64,000 nucleotides of DNA from NCBI GenBank assembly GCA_027366585.1, contig DAHXNF010000022.1:1-64000 (forward strand), in the 5' to 3' direction. This stretch comes from Thermoplasmatales archaeon (lineage in GTDB: Archaea > Thermoplasmatota > Thermoplasmata > Thermoplasmatales > Thermoplasmataceae). The first letter of the stretch is position 1. Each line of letters begins with the position of its first letter. Below are positions 49,660 through 58,769 of this stretch, one piece after another. The translations under genes were made by a program, and so were the position numbers. The notes beneath the pieces were generated by a model. That model did not search any database. It was not told the DNA's origin and saw only the letters and a program-made list of their open reading frames with translations.

Positions 49660-50436
49660 TGATCTTGCATAGGAGACTATGGAGTCAAAGAACTGCTTAC
49701 CTGCAGTTGGCTTCTCATTTTCAGCTGCCTGGTAATCATAGTAAATCCTCTCAGGGTGTGGCATGAGGCCAATTGCGTTCCCATATGAATTGGATAGGGC
49801 AGCAATGTTTCCATAGGAACCATTTGGGTTCCATGGATATCCGGCTTCTTCCCCCATGCTGTCTATGTATTCGAAAAGTATGTTTCCTCCTTTAACTAAC
49901 TCGATGAATGTGCTTTCCGGATCATCGAGAACTATCCGGCCCTCAGAGTGGGCAACAGGTATCTCCCACCTCTTCCTGCCTGAGTAGGCTTCACCAATCA
50001 TCCTGTTCTTGGCCGAAATCTTCACGAACACTTTTCTGCATTCAAACCTCCCTGAGGAATTAAAAGTGAGTGTTACTTTCTGCCGCAGAACTGGTTCTCC
50101 GGGGAGAATCCCTAATTCGACAAGGACCTGAAAACCATTGCACACGCCGATAATCGGTCTTCGTGATTCATTGAATAGATCCAATTCGCGCCCGGATGCA
50201 ACCTTGAGCCTTGCAGCAAATATCGCTCCTGCTCTAACGTAGTCGCCTGCCGAGAAACCTCCGGGAAAAAAGACAATGTCAAAATCTGATAATCTTTTTC
50301 TGTGGGTTTCCAGTTCCTTTATATGAACATATTGCGGGTTGGCGCCGGATCTTTTGAAGCTCTGGAACGCCTCATATTCGCAATTAGTTCCTTCCATCCG
50401 GACTATTGCTGCAGCAGGAGTACCGGAAGAATCCGT
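49654..50436 (-). CDS. purQ: FGAM synthase glutaminase subunit PurQ, start codon unusual
   Basis: Class I glutamine amidotransferase subunit of phosphoribosylformylglycinamidine synthase (purine synthesis). The nucleophile is in IGVCNGFQVLVE and the His/Glu pair in LMPHPERIY; FFPGGFSAGDYVRAG is typical. The first canonical start, ATG 50397, would begin at MEGTNCE and drop the first strand that family members have before GTNC. In frame upstream, 13 more codons (ending GTPAAAIVR) complete that strand but run directly into the L40e stop codon at 50437-50439 with no ATG, GTG or TTG. Start may be non-canonical (ACG at 50436 follows an agaaggggcgg sequence) or the protein is really short. Confidence 0.85.
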   Translation of the reverse strand, partial: TDSSGTPAAAIVRMEGTNCEYEAFQSFKRSGANPQYVHIKELETHRKRLSDFDIVFFPGGFSAGDYVRAGAIFAARLKVASGRELDLFNESRRPIIGVCNGFQVLVELGILPGEPVLRQKVTLTFNSSGRFECRKVFVKISAKNRMIGEAYSGRKRWEIPVAHSEGRIVLDDPESTFIELVKGGNILFEYIDSMGEEAGYPWNPNGSYGNIAALSNSYGNAIGLMPHPERIYYDYQAAENEKPTAGKQFFDSIVSYARSL

Positions 50437-50586
50437 TTACTGACCGCCCCTTCTCTCCTTAGCTTTCATTCTGAGGTCTGTAGAACCGCACTTCCTGCAC
50501 TTCTTTGCCGTAGGTGCATTTCTCGCATTGCATTTCATGCAGATTTTTTTGTTTAATCTTCTTTCGACTGCTTCTGGAAACGGCAT
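50437..50586 (-). CDS. rpl40e: Ribosomal protein L40e
   Basis: A 49-residue zinc-finger ribosomal protein: [20 protein letters not shown] holds the four Cys ligands, followed by [11 protein letters not shown]. Size and motif match archaeal L40e. Its TAA stop is in the same reading frame as purQ and immediately precedes it. Confidence 0.93.
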   Translation of the reverse strand: MPFPEAVERRLNKKICMKCNARNAPTAKKCRKCGSTDLRMKAKERRGGQ

Positions 50587-50671
50587 TTCTAAACACTTCC
50601 CTAAATTATCGTAACTCTGACCTGATTATTTACTCCCTAATAATCCTTGTACTGTGTCTTGCTGGATGCGA

Positions 50672-52231
50672 TTAAATGATTCTTGGTATGAGTAGTTCCC
50701 AGAAGATGAGGAAGATGACGAATAGCCCAACGTAGTTGGATATGAGTCCTGCTGTCTTCTCGTTTGAAAGTAACTTTATTTTTCTCCTGGTTCCAAAAAT
50801 GTAAAGCGTATCCTTGAGGAATTGCCCGCCATCTGTTATTAGTATGGGGAGGGCATTAGTCAGGCCAAGAAGAAAGCTCAGCCAGAATACCCAGAAAAAC
50901 ATGTTTGTTGTGAACCAGAATAATGGGGCATAAAATGGTGCTGCAAACAGGGCAGCGAGACCAGAAGGTACTGGAGATAATCCCTGGAATGGCAGTGAAA
51001 GTGTTGTGAAAAAACCAGCTGTTCCACCGTAGATAGCGTCTGCCCCAAAAACTGTTGATTTCATAAAATCCATGGAGTATCCATCAACGCCGAGGTATGA
51101 GGTGGTAACACCGAGAAAACTCTCGCTCTTGAATGAGGGAGAATTCAGTCCTGGAGCGTATTGCGCATAATAGTCGTATTTAGACGCAGTTGTAAGGTTA
51201 ACCTCGACTTGAGTCACAGTTGTGCTGGAAGAGTTTGCATATAACATTGTTATATGAATCGCTGTACCTGGAGGTATCAAATCCAGGGCATTCGTAAGAG
51301 AGGTTTGGTTGAAAATTGGAGTGGAATTGATATAAGCGATTATGCCTCCAGGATTTATGGCGCTGTATGCCGGATATTTAGCCAATGTGCCGCTTACCAC
51401 TAAGCCGGCAGGTAGAGTTATGTTTCTTAGCGCCCCGCCGTTCATAATTTCTGCCTGGGTTGGGGTTCCGGGGGATATTGTGGAATTCTGAATCTCATTC
51501 AGGATTTCGTTTCCATTGTACTGCCCGAAACTCACAAGCTCAGAGCCAGGAGATATTACATATGACGCAGGAGAGTTCGAACTAACATCTTGAACATACA
51601 TCCCTGGCTGGTAGGCATGCACAGACGGCATGAGCAGAAAAACTAGAATTAGAAAACATATGAGGGCAATAATTATGTTTATCGAGGGGCCAGCAGCAAA
51701 TATGCGTCTCCGCACAACAGGATCAGCTGCCATCATTGCTTCCTGCTCAGGCTCGACGAATGCGCCGATTGGGATTATGAAGAAAAGAGCTCCAACAGAA
51801 CTTACCGGCAGGCCGTGCTTTCTTGCTGTAATACCATGCATAAGCTCATGGATCACGACCGAGAAAACGAGTGCAACGGTTCCATAAAGCAGTGGAATAT
51901 CCTTGTTAATTCCAGGAAGAACCAGGTATTCAGACAATGGTGGTGAAACAACCTCCTTAATCTGAGTGGCAAGGTAACTCTCGTAAAGTAGAAGCACTAT
52001 GCCGCCGATAAGGAATGCAAGCACTATAACAACCGAGATTTTGGAGAAGATTTTAGATGCATTAACTCTAGAAACCCTGTCAAGGACCCCCCGGTTCTTC
52101 ACAGCCTTAAACATAAGAAATGGCCCATAGACCTGGAAATTTTTTGTTTTTCCAATTCTACCTGCGGAGGCGGTTAGAATAGCTATCCATGCTATAATAG
52201 CCAAGATCGCAATTTCTAACCCACTGATCAT
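50672..52231 (-). CDS. Site-2-protease-type membrane metalloprotease (M50 family)
   Basis: 519 residues with several membrane helices. The zinc motif HELMH is in FSVVIHELMHGITARKHG, and the third ligand region NALPILITDGGQFLKD near the C-terminus. Between them is an extracytoplasmic stretch of ~190 residues with a PDZ-like part (INPGGIIAYINSTPI). It cleaves membrane-embedded substrates, often regulators; none is identifiable nearby. Single gene. Confidence 0.92.
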   Translation of the reverse strand: MISGLEIAILAIIAWIAILTASAGRIGKTKNFQVYGPFLMFKAVKNRGVLDRVSRVNASKIFSKISVVIVLAFLIGGIVLLLYESYLATQIKEVVSPPLSEYLVLPGINKDIPLLYGTVALVFSVVIHELMHGITARKHGLPVSSVGALFFIIPIGAFVEPEQEAMMAADPVVRRRIFAAGPSINIIIALICFLILVFLLMPSVHAYQPGMYVQDVSSNSPASYVISPGSELVSFGQYNGNEILNEIQNSTISPGTPTQAEIMNGGALRNITLPAGLVVSGTLAKYPAYSAINPGGIIAYINSTPIFNQTSLTNALDLIPPGTAIHITMLYANSSSTTVTQVEVNLTTASKYDYYAQYAPGLNSPSFKSESFLGVTTSYLGVDGYSMDFMKSTVFGADAIYGGTAGFFTTLSLPFQGLSPVPSGLAALFAAPFYAPLFWFTTNMFFWVFWLSFLLGLTNALPILITDGGQFLKDTLYIFGTRRKIKLLSNEKTAGLISNYVGLFVIFLIFWELLIPRII

Positions 52232-52266
52232 TGCCCGATAATTTCTAACAGATATTACTCTTTTTC

Positions 52267-52434
52267 CTAGATCGTCTTAAAAATCTTGATCCGAGATAGT
52301 GACTTTGAGATCTCTTCCGGGTCAAAGCCAATTTGCTTAGCTCGAATAAAATTATGTTGCGCCTTTCGTTTCAAGTTTCCAATCAACTGGATAAGTGTTG
52401 TTAGAGTGCGCTCCTTAGCTTCCAGGGTCTGCAT
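52267..52434 (-). CDS. Small helical protein (55 aa)
   Basis: A short ATG-initiated frame giving 55 residues, largely helical and basic (MQTLEAKERTLTTLIQLI, then GNLKRKAQHNFIRAKQIG, GFDPEEISKSLSRIKIFK). The composition is protein-like and the opposite frame is not. An in-frame stop lies shortly upstream and AT-rich taaatatta precedes the ATG. No family recognised. It lies between the M50 protease gene and the following membrane protein, same direction. Confidence 0.5.
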   Translation of the reverse strand: MQTLEAKERTLTTLIQLIGNLKRKAQHNFIRAKQIGFDPEEISKSLSRIKIFKTI

Positions 52435-52475
52435 AAACGTTGTAATATTTACTCAACCAATAAGCTAATTCTTGA

Positions 52476-52985
52476 TCAATTCCCTGCCTGGCTTTTTGTT
52501 ATCACATTGTGTCTTCCTTTCTCAATGCCTATAAAATAAAAACCTGCTGCAACGCAAATAAATGTTGATACTGCACTCATTGCCATTCCGATAGAATAGC
52601 CGAAAAACTGATCATAATACAGGAACAGCACTCCGTTGATCAAAGCCCCAATAACGGAAAACATAGTGATAACTGCAACAATCTTAAGATCCCTCATTGC
52701 AAACCTAAAGGTGACCACGACAAGCATAATTGAGGCAAGTAAGATCAGGATTGCATTGCCAGCATGCAGGGCTACGAGAGCATAATTCTGAATATAGTAC
52801 ATGACTGTTTTCATAAATGAACTATGCACAAACTGCAGGTTCAGCTCAAGGTTAATGCTCATCCCCAGCCAGAATTGAATGGCGAGGAGAATTGCTAAAA
52901 TTAAGAGGGTGTTTCTAATCAAATTTATTTGCCTGAAATTTTTGTCAGCAGTTTTCTCTTTCCACATTATATATCCCTTCTTCAA
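52476..52985 (-). CDS. Unknown membrane protein (169 aa)
   Basis: Four to five hydrophobic helices (IRNTLLILAILLAIQFWLG; ALHAGNAILILLASIMLVVV; IVAVITMFSVIGALINGVLF; a final one near SAVSTFICVAAGFYFIG). A His in YALVALHAGNA and basic loops are visible but no known family. An ATG seven codons in (MWKEKTADKN) may be the real start. Confidence 0.65.
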   Translation of the reverse strand: MKKGYIMWKEKTADKNFRQINLIRNTLLILAILLAIQFWLGMSINLELNLQFVHSSFMKTVMYYIQNYALVALHAGNAILILLASIMLVVVTFRFAMRDLKIVAVITMFSVIGALINGVLFLYYDQFFGYSIGMAMSAVSTFICVAAGFYFIGIEKGRHNVITKSQAGN

Positions 52986-53209
52986 ATATAGCAGCTTAAT
53001 TGCAATGAGTCACCACCGAAACGCACTTTTGCTCACATCAATCCGCCTTGGTATGGGATGATATGACTTGCGCGAACTGCAATCACTGCCTGCCATGCCT
53101 TTTGTCTTTCTGAATAACCTGAAAGATATAAGTGTTAATATTTCCGTTTTGCCGGATGCGTTTTGAACAGGGCACTGCTTCATTCCAGCATATCAAGTGC
53201 AGGTTTCCC

Positions 53210-54400
53210 TTAATCGGTCAGCAGATCGTCTATGTTGCTGGGGTAGTAGGTGATGACTTCCGGACCATCTTCATGTATTATGATCGTGTCTGAGTGCCGG
53301 AACCCGCCTAGTCGTGGTACATATAATCCCGGTTCCACTGTAAAGACCATATTATCTCGGATTAGGGAGTCATCGCCAATGTCGAAGAACGGGGATTCAT
53401 GTCCTTCAAGGCCAATGCAGTGCCCGCTGTGATGCAATAGAAGTTGTGATACATCCTTCATTTTTGCAAATGAATTAACCGTTCTATCAATGTCGCTGAA
53501 CTTCGATCCAACCCTCAGTGCAGAGATGGCAGCCTGCTGCATTTCGACCATAATTCCATGATACTTTCGTATCTGCGTTGATACCTTGCCGACAAACATG
53601 TTTCTCTCTATCTCCACATGGTATCCATCAATATTCCCATCTGCACCGGTTCCAAGGATGTCGTCCTTCTTTATTGGCCTATTAATTGAAAGGGAGTGAG
53701 GATAGTAGGAGTGCGTACCAACCTGCCCCCGGAATCCCGCATATAGATCAACTGGATATCTTACCGGCGGGTTTGCGTCTCTTCCGAATGCATTCATAGC
53801 AGCAAGTGTGGCTTCGGAGCTTGCCCTGTGCGATATCTCAAAATCAAAGAGCCCTGGCCTTGTATATTGTTGAAGGAGCCTATGCGCATAGTTTGCCCAT
53901 TTTGCGCTTTCTTTCAATGTAAGCTGTTCATTTTTGCTCTTTATCCTGCGCATGTCGTAAATAGTGGATGAAATATCAACGATATTATAATCCGGCAATG
54001 CCTCGGATACAGGGATTCCCCTAAACCCGTAAATTGATGGGTAGAGTGACGGATTGTCTACTCCGAGATTTCGTCCCGTAATAAGATCGTTAATCCATTT
54101 TGAGAATTGCTTGAAAGGATGAACCCTGCCAGGGTAGTCAAAGTATGAATAAGAATTATTTATTAAGGCCGAAAGAAACATGCAGTGCTCTTCCTCGAGT
54201 TTCGGCCCCATGAAATATACTTCTGTATCCGCAGTGACAAATATCCCCGCAGGCCTCTCTGTCTGTATATACACCATGCCAGTGAAGTACTTGATGTTAG
54301 TCGGGTTTGAAAGAAAAACACCTCCTAGATCCCTCTTCGCCATATGAGATGCCAGTTGTGACAACCTTTTTTTATACTCAGATTCCGGTATAATATGCAT
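53210..54400 (-). CDS. M24-fold (pita-bread) protein, aminopeptidase P/creatinase family, atypical metal ligands
   Basis: 396 residues: N-terminal creatinase-type domain (~1-140; SNPTNIKYFTGM) and C-terminal pita-bread domain. In metal-dependent M24 peptidases five ligands D, D, H, E, E are conserved. Here H327 (HHSGHCIGLEGHE) and E356 (TVEPGLY) are kept, but the first Asp is Thr (T251, ILGTGADGN), the second is Glu (E263, GYHVEIERN) and the last Glu is Ser (S370, GGFRHSDT). The RHSD form occurs in some M24 subfamilies that are not dimetal aminopeptidases. Single gene. Confidence 0.88.
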   Translation of the reverse strand: MHIIPESEYKKRLSQLASHMAKRDLGGVFLSNPTNIKYFTGMVYIQTERPAGIFVTADTEVYFMGPKLEEEHCMFLSALINNSYSYFDYPGRVHPFKQFSKWINDLITGRNLGVDNPSLYPSIYGFRGIPVSEALPDYNIVDISSTIYDMRRIKSKNEQLTLKESAKWANYAHRLLQQYTRPGLFDFEISHRASSEATLAAMNAFGRDANPPVRYPVDLYAGFRGQVGTHSYYPHSLSINRPIKKDDILGTGADGNIDGYHVEIERNMFVGKVSTQIRKYHGIMVEMQQAAISALRVGSKFSDIDRTVNSFAKMKDVSQLLLHHSGHCIGLEGHESPFFDIGDDSLIRDNMVFTVEPGLYVPRLGGFRHSDTIIIHEDGPEVITYYPSNIDDLLTD

Positions 54401-54497
54401 TGTCGTTAAAGATATACCCTGGATTTATAATTTACCAAGACTGGCAAGGAAGCGATGTTGTTCATGTCCAGCGATCCTGAGAGAACAGTAACCAGAT

Positions 54498-55616
54498 TCA
54501 GCCTTTGCTTCGCGAGAATTCTGAGATTCTTTCCACCGCAGTATCAACATCATCTGTCGTGTTATAAAAGTGCGGAGCCACCCTGATGGCTATGTCCCTG
54601 CTCGATGTAATAATTCCAGCCATTCTGAGCCTTTGCTCTATTGCATGCGCCTCTGGTACCATGAATGATACTATGGCTCCCCTTTCCTTCGCCTCCCTTG
54701 GAGTGATTGTAACGAGACCTGCGCTGTCTCCTGCGCTTATTGCTCTTTCAGTCAGTTTCTCAATCCTGGATCTTATAACTGAAATCCCAAGTGAAAGAAT
54801 TGTTTTCATTCCGGTTATGCTCGCGTATATGGAAGGAATGGACCAGGTTCCTGACTGGAATCTGTCTGCAGTATCAGCATAATTGAGCTTTTCAGGCCCG
54901 AAGCCAAATGGATTCTTTTGCGAGAACCATCCAATGAAAGCTGGCTCCATGCCTTCTATAAGATCCTGCCTAACGTAGAGAAATGCAAGGCCTGGAAGAC
55001 CCAGGAGATATTTCAAGGTCCCGGCAGACAGGAAATCAATGTCATCTCTTTTTACATCAAGAGGGCTGTTCCCAACTGACTGATAAGCATCTACGTAAAT
55101 AGCTGCACCGGCATCCCTGGCAACCTCTGTTAATGCACTCAGATCCTGTTTGAAGCCGTTGATTGAACTCACGTGAATTGCGGTTAATAGCTTTGTTTTG
55201 TGCCCGACAGCTGATCTGTACTGATCCGGGGTAAGACGGTAGTTGATGTGCCTGAGAAGCACTTGTTTTGCACCAAACTTTTTCTGCGCAAGAATCAAGT
55301 GGTTTGTAGTAGGATATTCCAGATCTGATGTTACAATTTCCACCCTGTCATGATAAGTGAAGGCGCTTAGAAGTGCTCCAAATGCAGATGAAACAGAAAA
55401 GTTTGGCGAAATCTCCTCAGGATTAGCATGGAGTATTTTAGCAAACAACTTCTTGGCTTCATCTACTTTCTCCCCCCAAAGGTCCCATGGATTTCCCCAC
55501 TCTATCAAGTCATCCTGATACCTGAGTAGTGACTCTCTCATTCCTTTGTAGAAAGGTGAGTGGGAACATGCTGCAAGGTATATTGCCTTGTTTTCCAATT
55601 CGAATTCATTGCTCAT
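54498..55616 (-). CDS. Class V aminotransferase-fold PLP enzyme
   Basis: 372 residues of the cysteine desulfurase/kynureninase-like family. PLP is held by the Lys in SAGTLKYLLGLPG, and the Asp contact is in YVDAYQSVGN. The Cys loop needed for desulfurase activity is not evident. The exact reaction is uncertain; isopenicillin epimerase-like or selenocysteine lyase-like annotations are common for this group. It lies ~100 bp upstream of the M24 gene, same direction. Confidence 0.88.
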   Translation of the reverse strand: MSNEFELENKAIYLAACSHSPFYKGMRESLLRYQDDLIEWGNPWDLWGEKVDEAKKLFAKILHANPEEISPNFSVSSAFGALLSAFTYHDRVEIVTSDLEYPTTNHLILAQKKFGAKQVLLRHINYRLTPDQYRSAVGHKTKLLTAIHVSSINGFKQDLSALTEVARDAGAAIYVDAYQSVGNSPLDVKRDDIDFLSAGTLKYLLGLPGLAFLYVRQDLIEGMEPAFIGWFSQKNPFGFGPEKLNYADTADRFQSGTWSIPSIYASITGMKTILSLGISVIRSRIEKLTERAISAGDSAGLVTITPREAKERGAIVSFMVPEAHAIEQRLRMAGIITSSRDIAIRVAPHFYNTTDDVDTAVERISEFSRSKG

Positions 55617-55786
55617 TATCTAAACAAGATAAGATGACAGGATGTTAACCTTTTTTGTAACTTGTATTTCCAGTTGTCGTGTTTCCTGGATTATATATTG
55701 TATTTTCGAACAGGCAGTATCCCGGCGAATACCAGAATTGGGCGTTCATGATGCGTGAGATTAGACAGTAAAAATCCCATGATAAA

Positions 55787-55797
55787 AGTTATAAAGG
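55787..55797 (+). promoter_or_regulatory. TATA box of the FBP aldolase/phosphatase gene
   Basis: agttataaagg is ~25-30 bp upstream of the ATG at 55818, which implies a leaderless transcript and supports that ATG over the longer upstream frame. Confidence 0.55.
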
Positions 55798-55817
55798 CAG
55801 AGACATATATATGCAAT

Positions 55818-56975
55818 ATGGCAAAAGTTACAATTTCACACATAAAGGCAGACATAGGTAGCTTGCCGGGCCACACAACAGTGTTTGAACCCGTGGTGGA
55901 CGAAGTAAGGAAATATATTCGCGAGCATTCTTCCTCTATTCTAAGTGACTTCTATATTTCCCACATTGGTGATGATATCCAGATTACAATGATTCATGAC
56001 GGAGGAATTGACAACGAAGAAGTGCACCGCATTGCCTGGGATGCGTTCAAGGCTGGCACAGCAGTTGCCAAGAGCTATGGGTTGTATGGCGCAGGGCAGG
56101 ATCTACTGAAGGATGCTTTCTCAGGAAATATCAAGGGAATGGGCCCAGGGGTTGCAGAAATGGAGATTACACCCAGGAAAAGCGAGCCATTCCTTGTTTA
56201 CATGATGGATAAAACTGAGCCTGGCTCATTCAATTACCCCATATTTAAGATGTTTGCTGATCCCTACAATACCCCTGGGCTGGTGATTGACCCGAATATG
56301 CATGAAGGCTTCACTTTCGAGATATGGGACATTGTAGCTGGAAAGAAGATAGAGTTATCCACACCCGAGAGCATTTACGACATTCTCGCAATGATAGGTT
56401 CAAAGAGCAAATATGTCATTAAGCGAGTATACACGAGGGACACCCACGAAAAACTTCCAGATGAAAATGTCGCAGTCATTACAACAGATAAGCTCTCGTT
56501 CATAGCGGGTGAATACGTTGGCAAGGATGATCCTGCGGCGATCGTCAGGATCCAGTCCGGTCTTCCGGCATCTGGAGAGGCAATGGAGGCTTTTAGCTAT
56601 CCGTTCCTGGTCTCCGGGTGGATGAGAGGATCTTTCAACGGCCCGCTTATGCCCGTTGGCATGAAAGACTCAAAGATGACCAGATTTGATGGCCCGCCCA
56701 GAGTGGTCTGCCTTGGATTTGTTCTTAAGGATGGCAGGCTTTCGGGACCGGTTGACATGTTCGATGATCCTGCTTTTGATGGGGCCAGGAGAAAGGCAGG
56801 GGAAATTGCCGATTATGTGAGGAGGATGGGTCCCTTCGAGCCGCACAGGCTTCCCGACGAGGAGATGGAATATACTACTCTTCCCAAGATCCTGGACAAG
56901 TTAAAGGATCGGTTCAAGGAGGTGGATTCTGTCAAGAAGAAAAAGAATCTGCTATCGACGAAGGACACCGATTAG
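55818..56975 (+). CDS. fbp: Fructose-1,6-bisphosphate aldolase/phosphatase
   Basis: The archaeal bifunctional enzyme (385 residues) that joins triose phosphates and dephosphorylates the product to fructose-6-P, making gluconeogenesis one-way. Metal and active-site signatures are ISHIKADIGSLPGH at the start, HIGDDIQITMIHD, YGAGQDLL, and GEYVGKDDPAA with the Tyr and Lys used in the aldolase reaction. Length matches the family. The start at 55818 is supported by the upstream TATA box. Confidence 0.95.
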   Translation: MAKVTISHIKADIGSLPGHTTVFEPVVDEVRKYIREHSSSILSDFYISHIGDDIQITMIHDGGIDNEEVHRIAWDAFKAGTAVAKSYGLYGAGQDLLKDAFSGNIKGMGPGVAEMEITPRKSEPFLVYMMDKTEPGSFNYPIFKMFADPYNTPGLVIDPNMHEGFTFEIWDIVAGKKIELSTPESIYDILAMIGSKSKYVIKRVYTRDTHEKLPDENVAVITTDKLSFIAGEYVGKDDPAAIVRIQSGLPASGEAMEAFSYPFLVSGWMRGSFNGPLMPVGMKDSKMTRFDGPPRVVCLGFVLKDGRLSGPVDMFDDPAFDGARRKAGEIADYVRRMGPFEPHRLPDEEMEYTTLPKILDKLKDRFKEVDSVKKKKNLLSTKDTD

Positions 56976-57012
56976 GCTTTTACCTTACATGTTTTCAGCT
57001 TTTTAGGCTTGA

Positions 57013-58194
57013 TCAGTGCTGCATAGGCTGATTTCTTGACCGGCCAAGCCTTTTCCTGCTTGCTCCCGGTGAATCATCAATGGAGCATGATTCCTCAGGC
57101 TGGTTGAAGAGGTAACGTGCCTGTCCTGCCAGTCCCCAAAGCTGCCTGGGAAACAGGCCATATGTGTAGGAATAACCACGGACACAAGTCCTGACACACT
57201 TATTGCATGTTTCCGCAGATTTTGAATAGGATCTGAAGGCTTCGCTTTTAAAGAACTGATCAAGGGTTCCCTTCTTCAGGTCGTAAGCGTACGAATAGTC
57301 ACAGTTGTAAACCTGCTTGTTTGGTGTCACATATAGAAACATCTTCGGGAAGTGACAAGTCCATGACTTGTTTTCCACGAAATCCTGCAGCACATTTTCT
57401 GTCTCAAGAAGAGGGTAGCCTTCCTTCTTCAATTCAAGCAGTGTTCCATAGAAATCTTTCAGCTTGGCAGGATCAAGGCCTACATCAAAATTTGGCGTTG
57501 TCTCGGAGCTAGTCTGCCCAAAGTCCATGGACTGCTCCACTGAGTTGAACGATATCCCGACTCCCAGATCAGAAGCCAGCTGAGCCATCGGCCTCATTGC
57601 ATTCCAGTTCATCGCACTTATGGTTGTTACAAGTGCGACCTTTGTTTTTCCAATCCTCTTCAATTCGTATATCCCTCTTATGACCTCGCTGAATGTGCCT
57701 GATCTGCCCCGTATTACGTCATCGTAGTCATTGTAGTAGTCAAGAGAAACGAATGCAAAGTCAAGGTTTTTAAGGCTTTTGCCCTTTTTTTCGAGAAGGG
57801 ATCCGTTTGTATTCATTACAGTGACGAATCCCTTTTTCTTAGCATAATCAGTAATCTTGTCAATGTCCTGCCTGATCAGAGGTTCTCCACCGAACATGTA
57901 ATACCCGCGCATTCCTGCGTCGTAGGCCTCATCCAGGAGTTGATATACCTCTTCTGTTTTCAAGTCCTCCTTCATGCGTGGGATGTTTCTCCAGTATGTA
58001 CAGGTCTTGCATCTTGAGTTGCATCCAAATGTCATTGCATGTGCGAGAAAGAAAGGGGTGTGCGTTAACATCCTCGATCTGAACATTGAGTTTAAAGCAC
58101 CAAAATATCTTTTCCAGTCAGCTGTTTTATTTTCCATCTCTGAGTAAAGTGTCGAAGAACCGGTGGAGACAGTTTCAACGGTCATATACATCAA
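57013..58194 (-). CDS. Radical SAM protein with C-terminal SPASM-like Cys region
   Basis: 393 residues. The cluster motif CxxxCxxC is C58, C62, C65 (FGCNSRCKTCTYW), and FGGEPLIR is the SAM-binding GGE motif. After the barrel, Cys residues in WTCHF, YNCDYSY and CNKCVRTCVRG form a SPASM-like region for extra clusters. Relatives act in lipid, cofactor and peptide modification; the substrate is unknown. Start is uncertain among 58194, 58185 and 58137. Encoded singly. Confidence 0.85.
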   Translation of the reverse strand: MMYMTVETVSTGSSTLYSEMENKTADWKRYFGALNSMFRSRMLTHTPFFLAHAMTFGCNSRCKTCTYWRNIPRMKEDLKTEEVYQLLDEAYDAGMRGYYMFGGEPLIRQDIDKITDYAKKKGFVTVMNTNGSLLEKKGKSLKNLDFAFVSLDYYNDYDDVIRGRSGTFSEVIRGIYELKRIGKTKVALVTTISAMNWNAMRPMAQLASDLGVGISFNSVEQSMDFGQTSSETTPNFDVGLDPAKLKDFYGTLLELKKEGYPLLETENVLQDFVENKSWTCHFPKMFLYVTPNKQVYNCDYSYAYDLKKGTLDQFFKSEAFRSYSKSAETCNKCVRTCVRGYSYTYGLFPRQLWGLAGQARYLFNQPEESCSIDDSPGASRKRLGRSRNQPMQH

Positions 58195-58323
58195 TGATGA
58201 CCCTAAATATGAACAAGTTGGGTAACATATATGCCTTTTTGAAGCGTTTCATAAAAATCATTGTCTTGAATTCTCTTCCGGCACCTTAACTTCTCTTAAC
58301 AAATGGGCAGGATAAGACGGCTA

Positions 58324-58767
58324 CTAAACAACATATTTGTCATATATCGATGGAAATTGATCTGCGAGTTTTATGTTGAGATACAGGACATTGACGTAAG
58401 TTGTACCGAAGAAGAAAAGCGAGTACCTTGTGTATTCCTTTATGATTCCATCCAGATATGCAATGCTTATTCCGGTAACATTGTGGATTCTCATTGCCTG
58501 CTGGGAAGCATTCTGAACTGTTATGTCAGGATCCAGGCCGGAAGCAGAGTCATTCCTGGGCTGGAAAAATCCACTGTAGTTAAATTCCTGGGCGATGAGC
58601 GGCGAGCCAATTGTTGTGTTATGGAAGCTGATCAGGGAACCGTTGGCCTGGACAGGCATCGCAAGCTGAGCGATCCCTGTTACAACTCCGGGAAACAGGA
58701 GACCGCATATCGCCAGAGATATGAGAGCTATTCTCAGGGGAACGGTTATAGTACCACTTCGTTTCAT
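58324..58767 (-). CDS. kdpC: K+-transporting ATPase subunit C (KdpC), short form
   Basis: 147 residues with one N-terminal helix (LRIALISLAICGLLFPGVVTG) and the KdpC core (SASGLDPDITVQNASQQ; YVNVLYLNIKLAD). It is shorter than most bacterial KdpC (~190), the loss lying in the extracellular middle. KdpC stabilises the KdpFABC complex. Third gene of kdpABC, 2 bp after kdpB. Confidence 0.92.
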   Translation of the reverse strand: MKRSGTITVPLRIALISLAICGLLFPGVVTGIAQLAMPVQANGSLISFHNTTIGSPLIAQEFNYSGFFQPRNDSASGLDPDITVQNASQQAMRIHNVTGISIAYLDGIIKEYTRYSLFFFGTTYVNVLYLNIKLADQFPSIYDKYVV

Positions 58768-58769
58768 GC

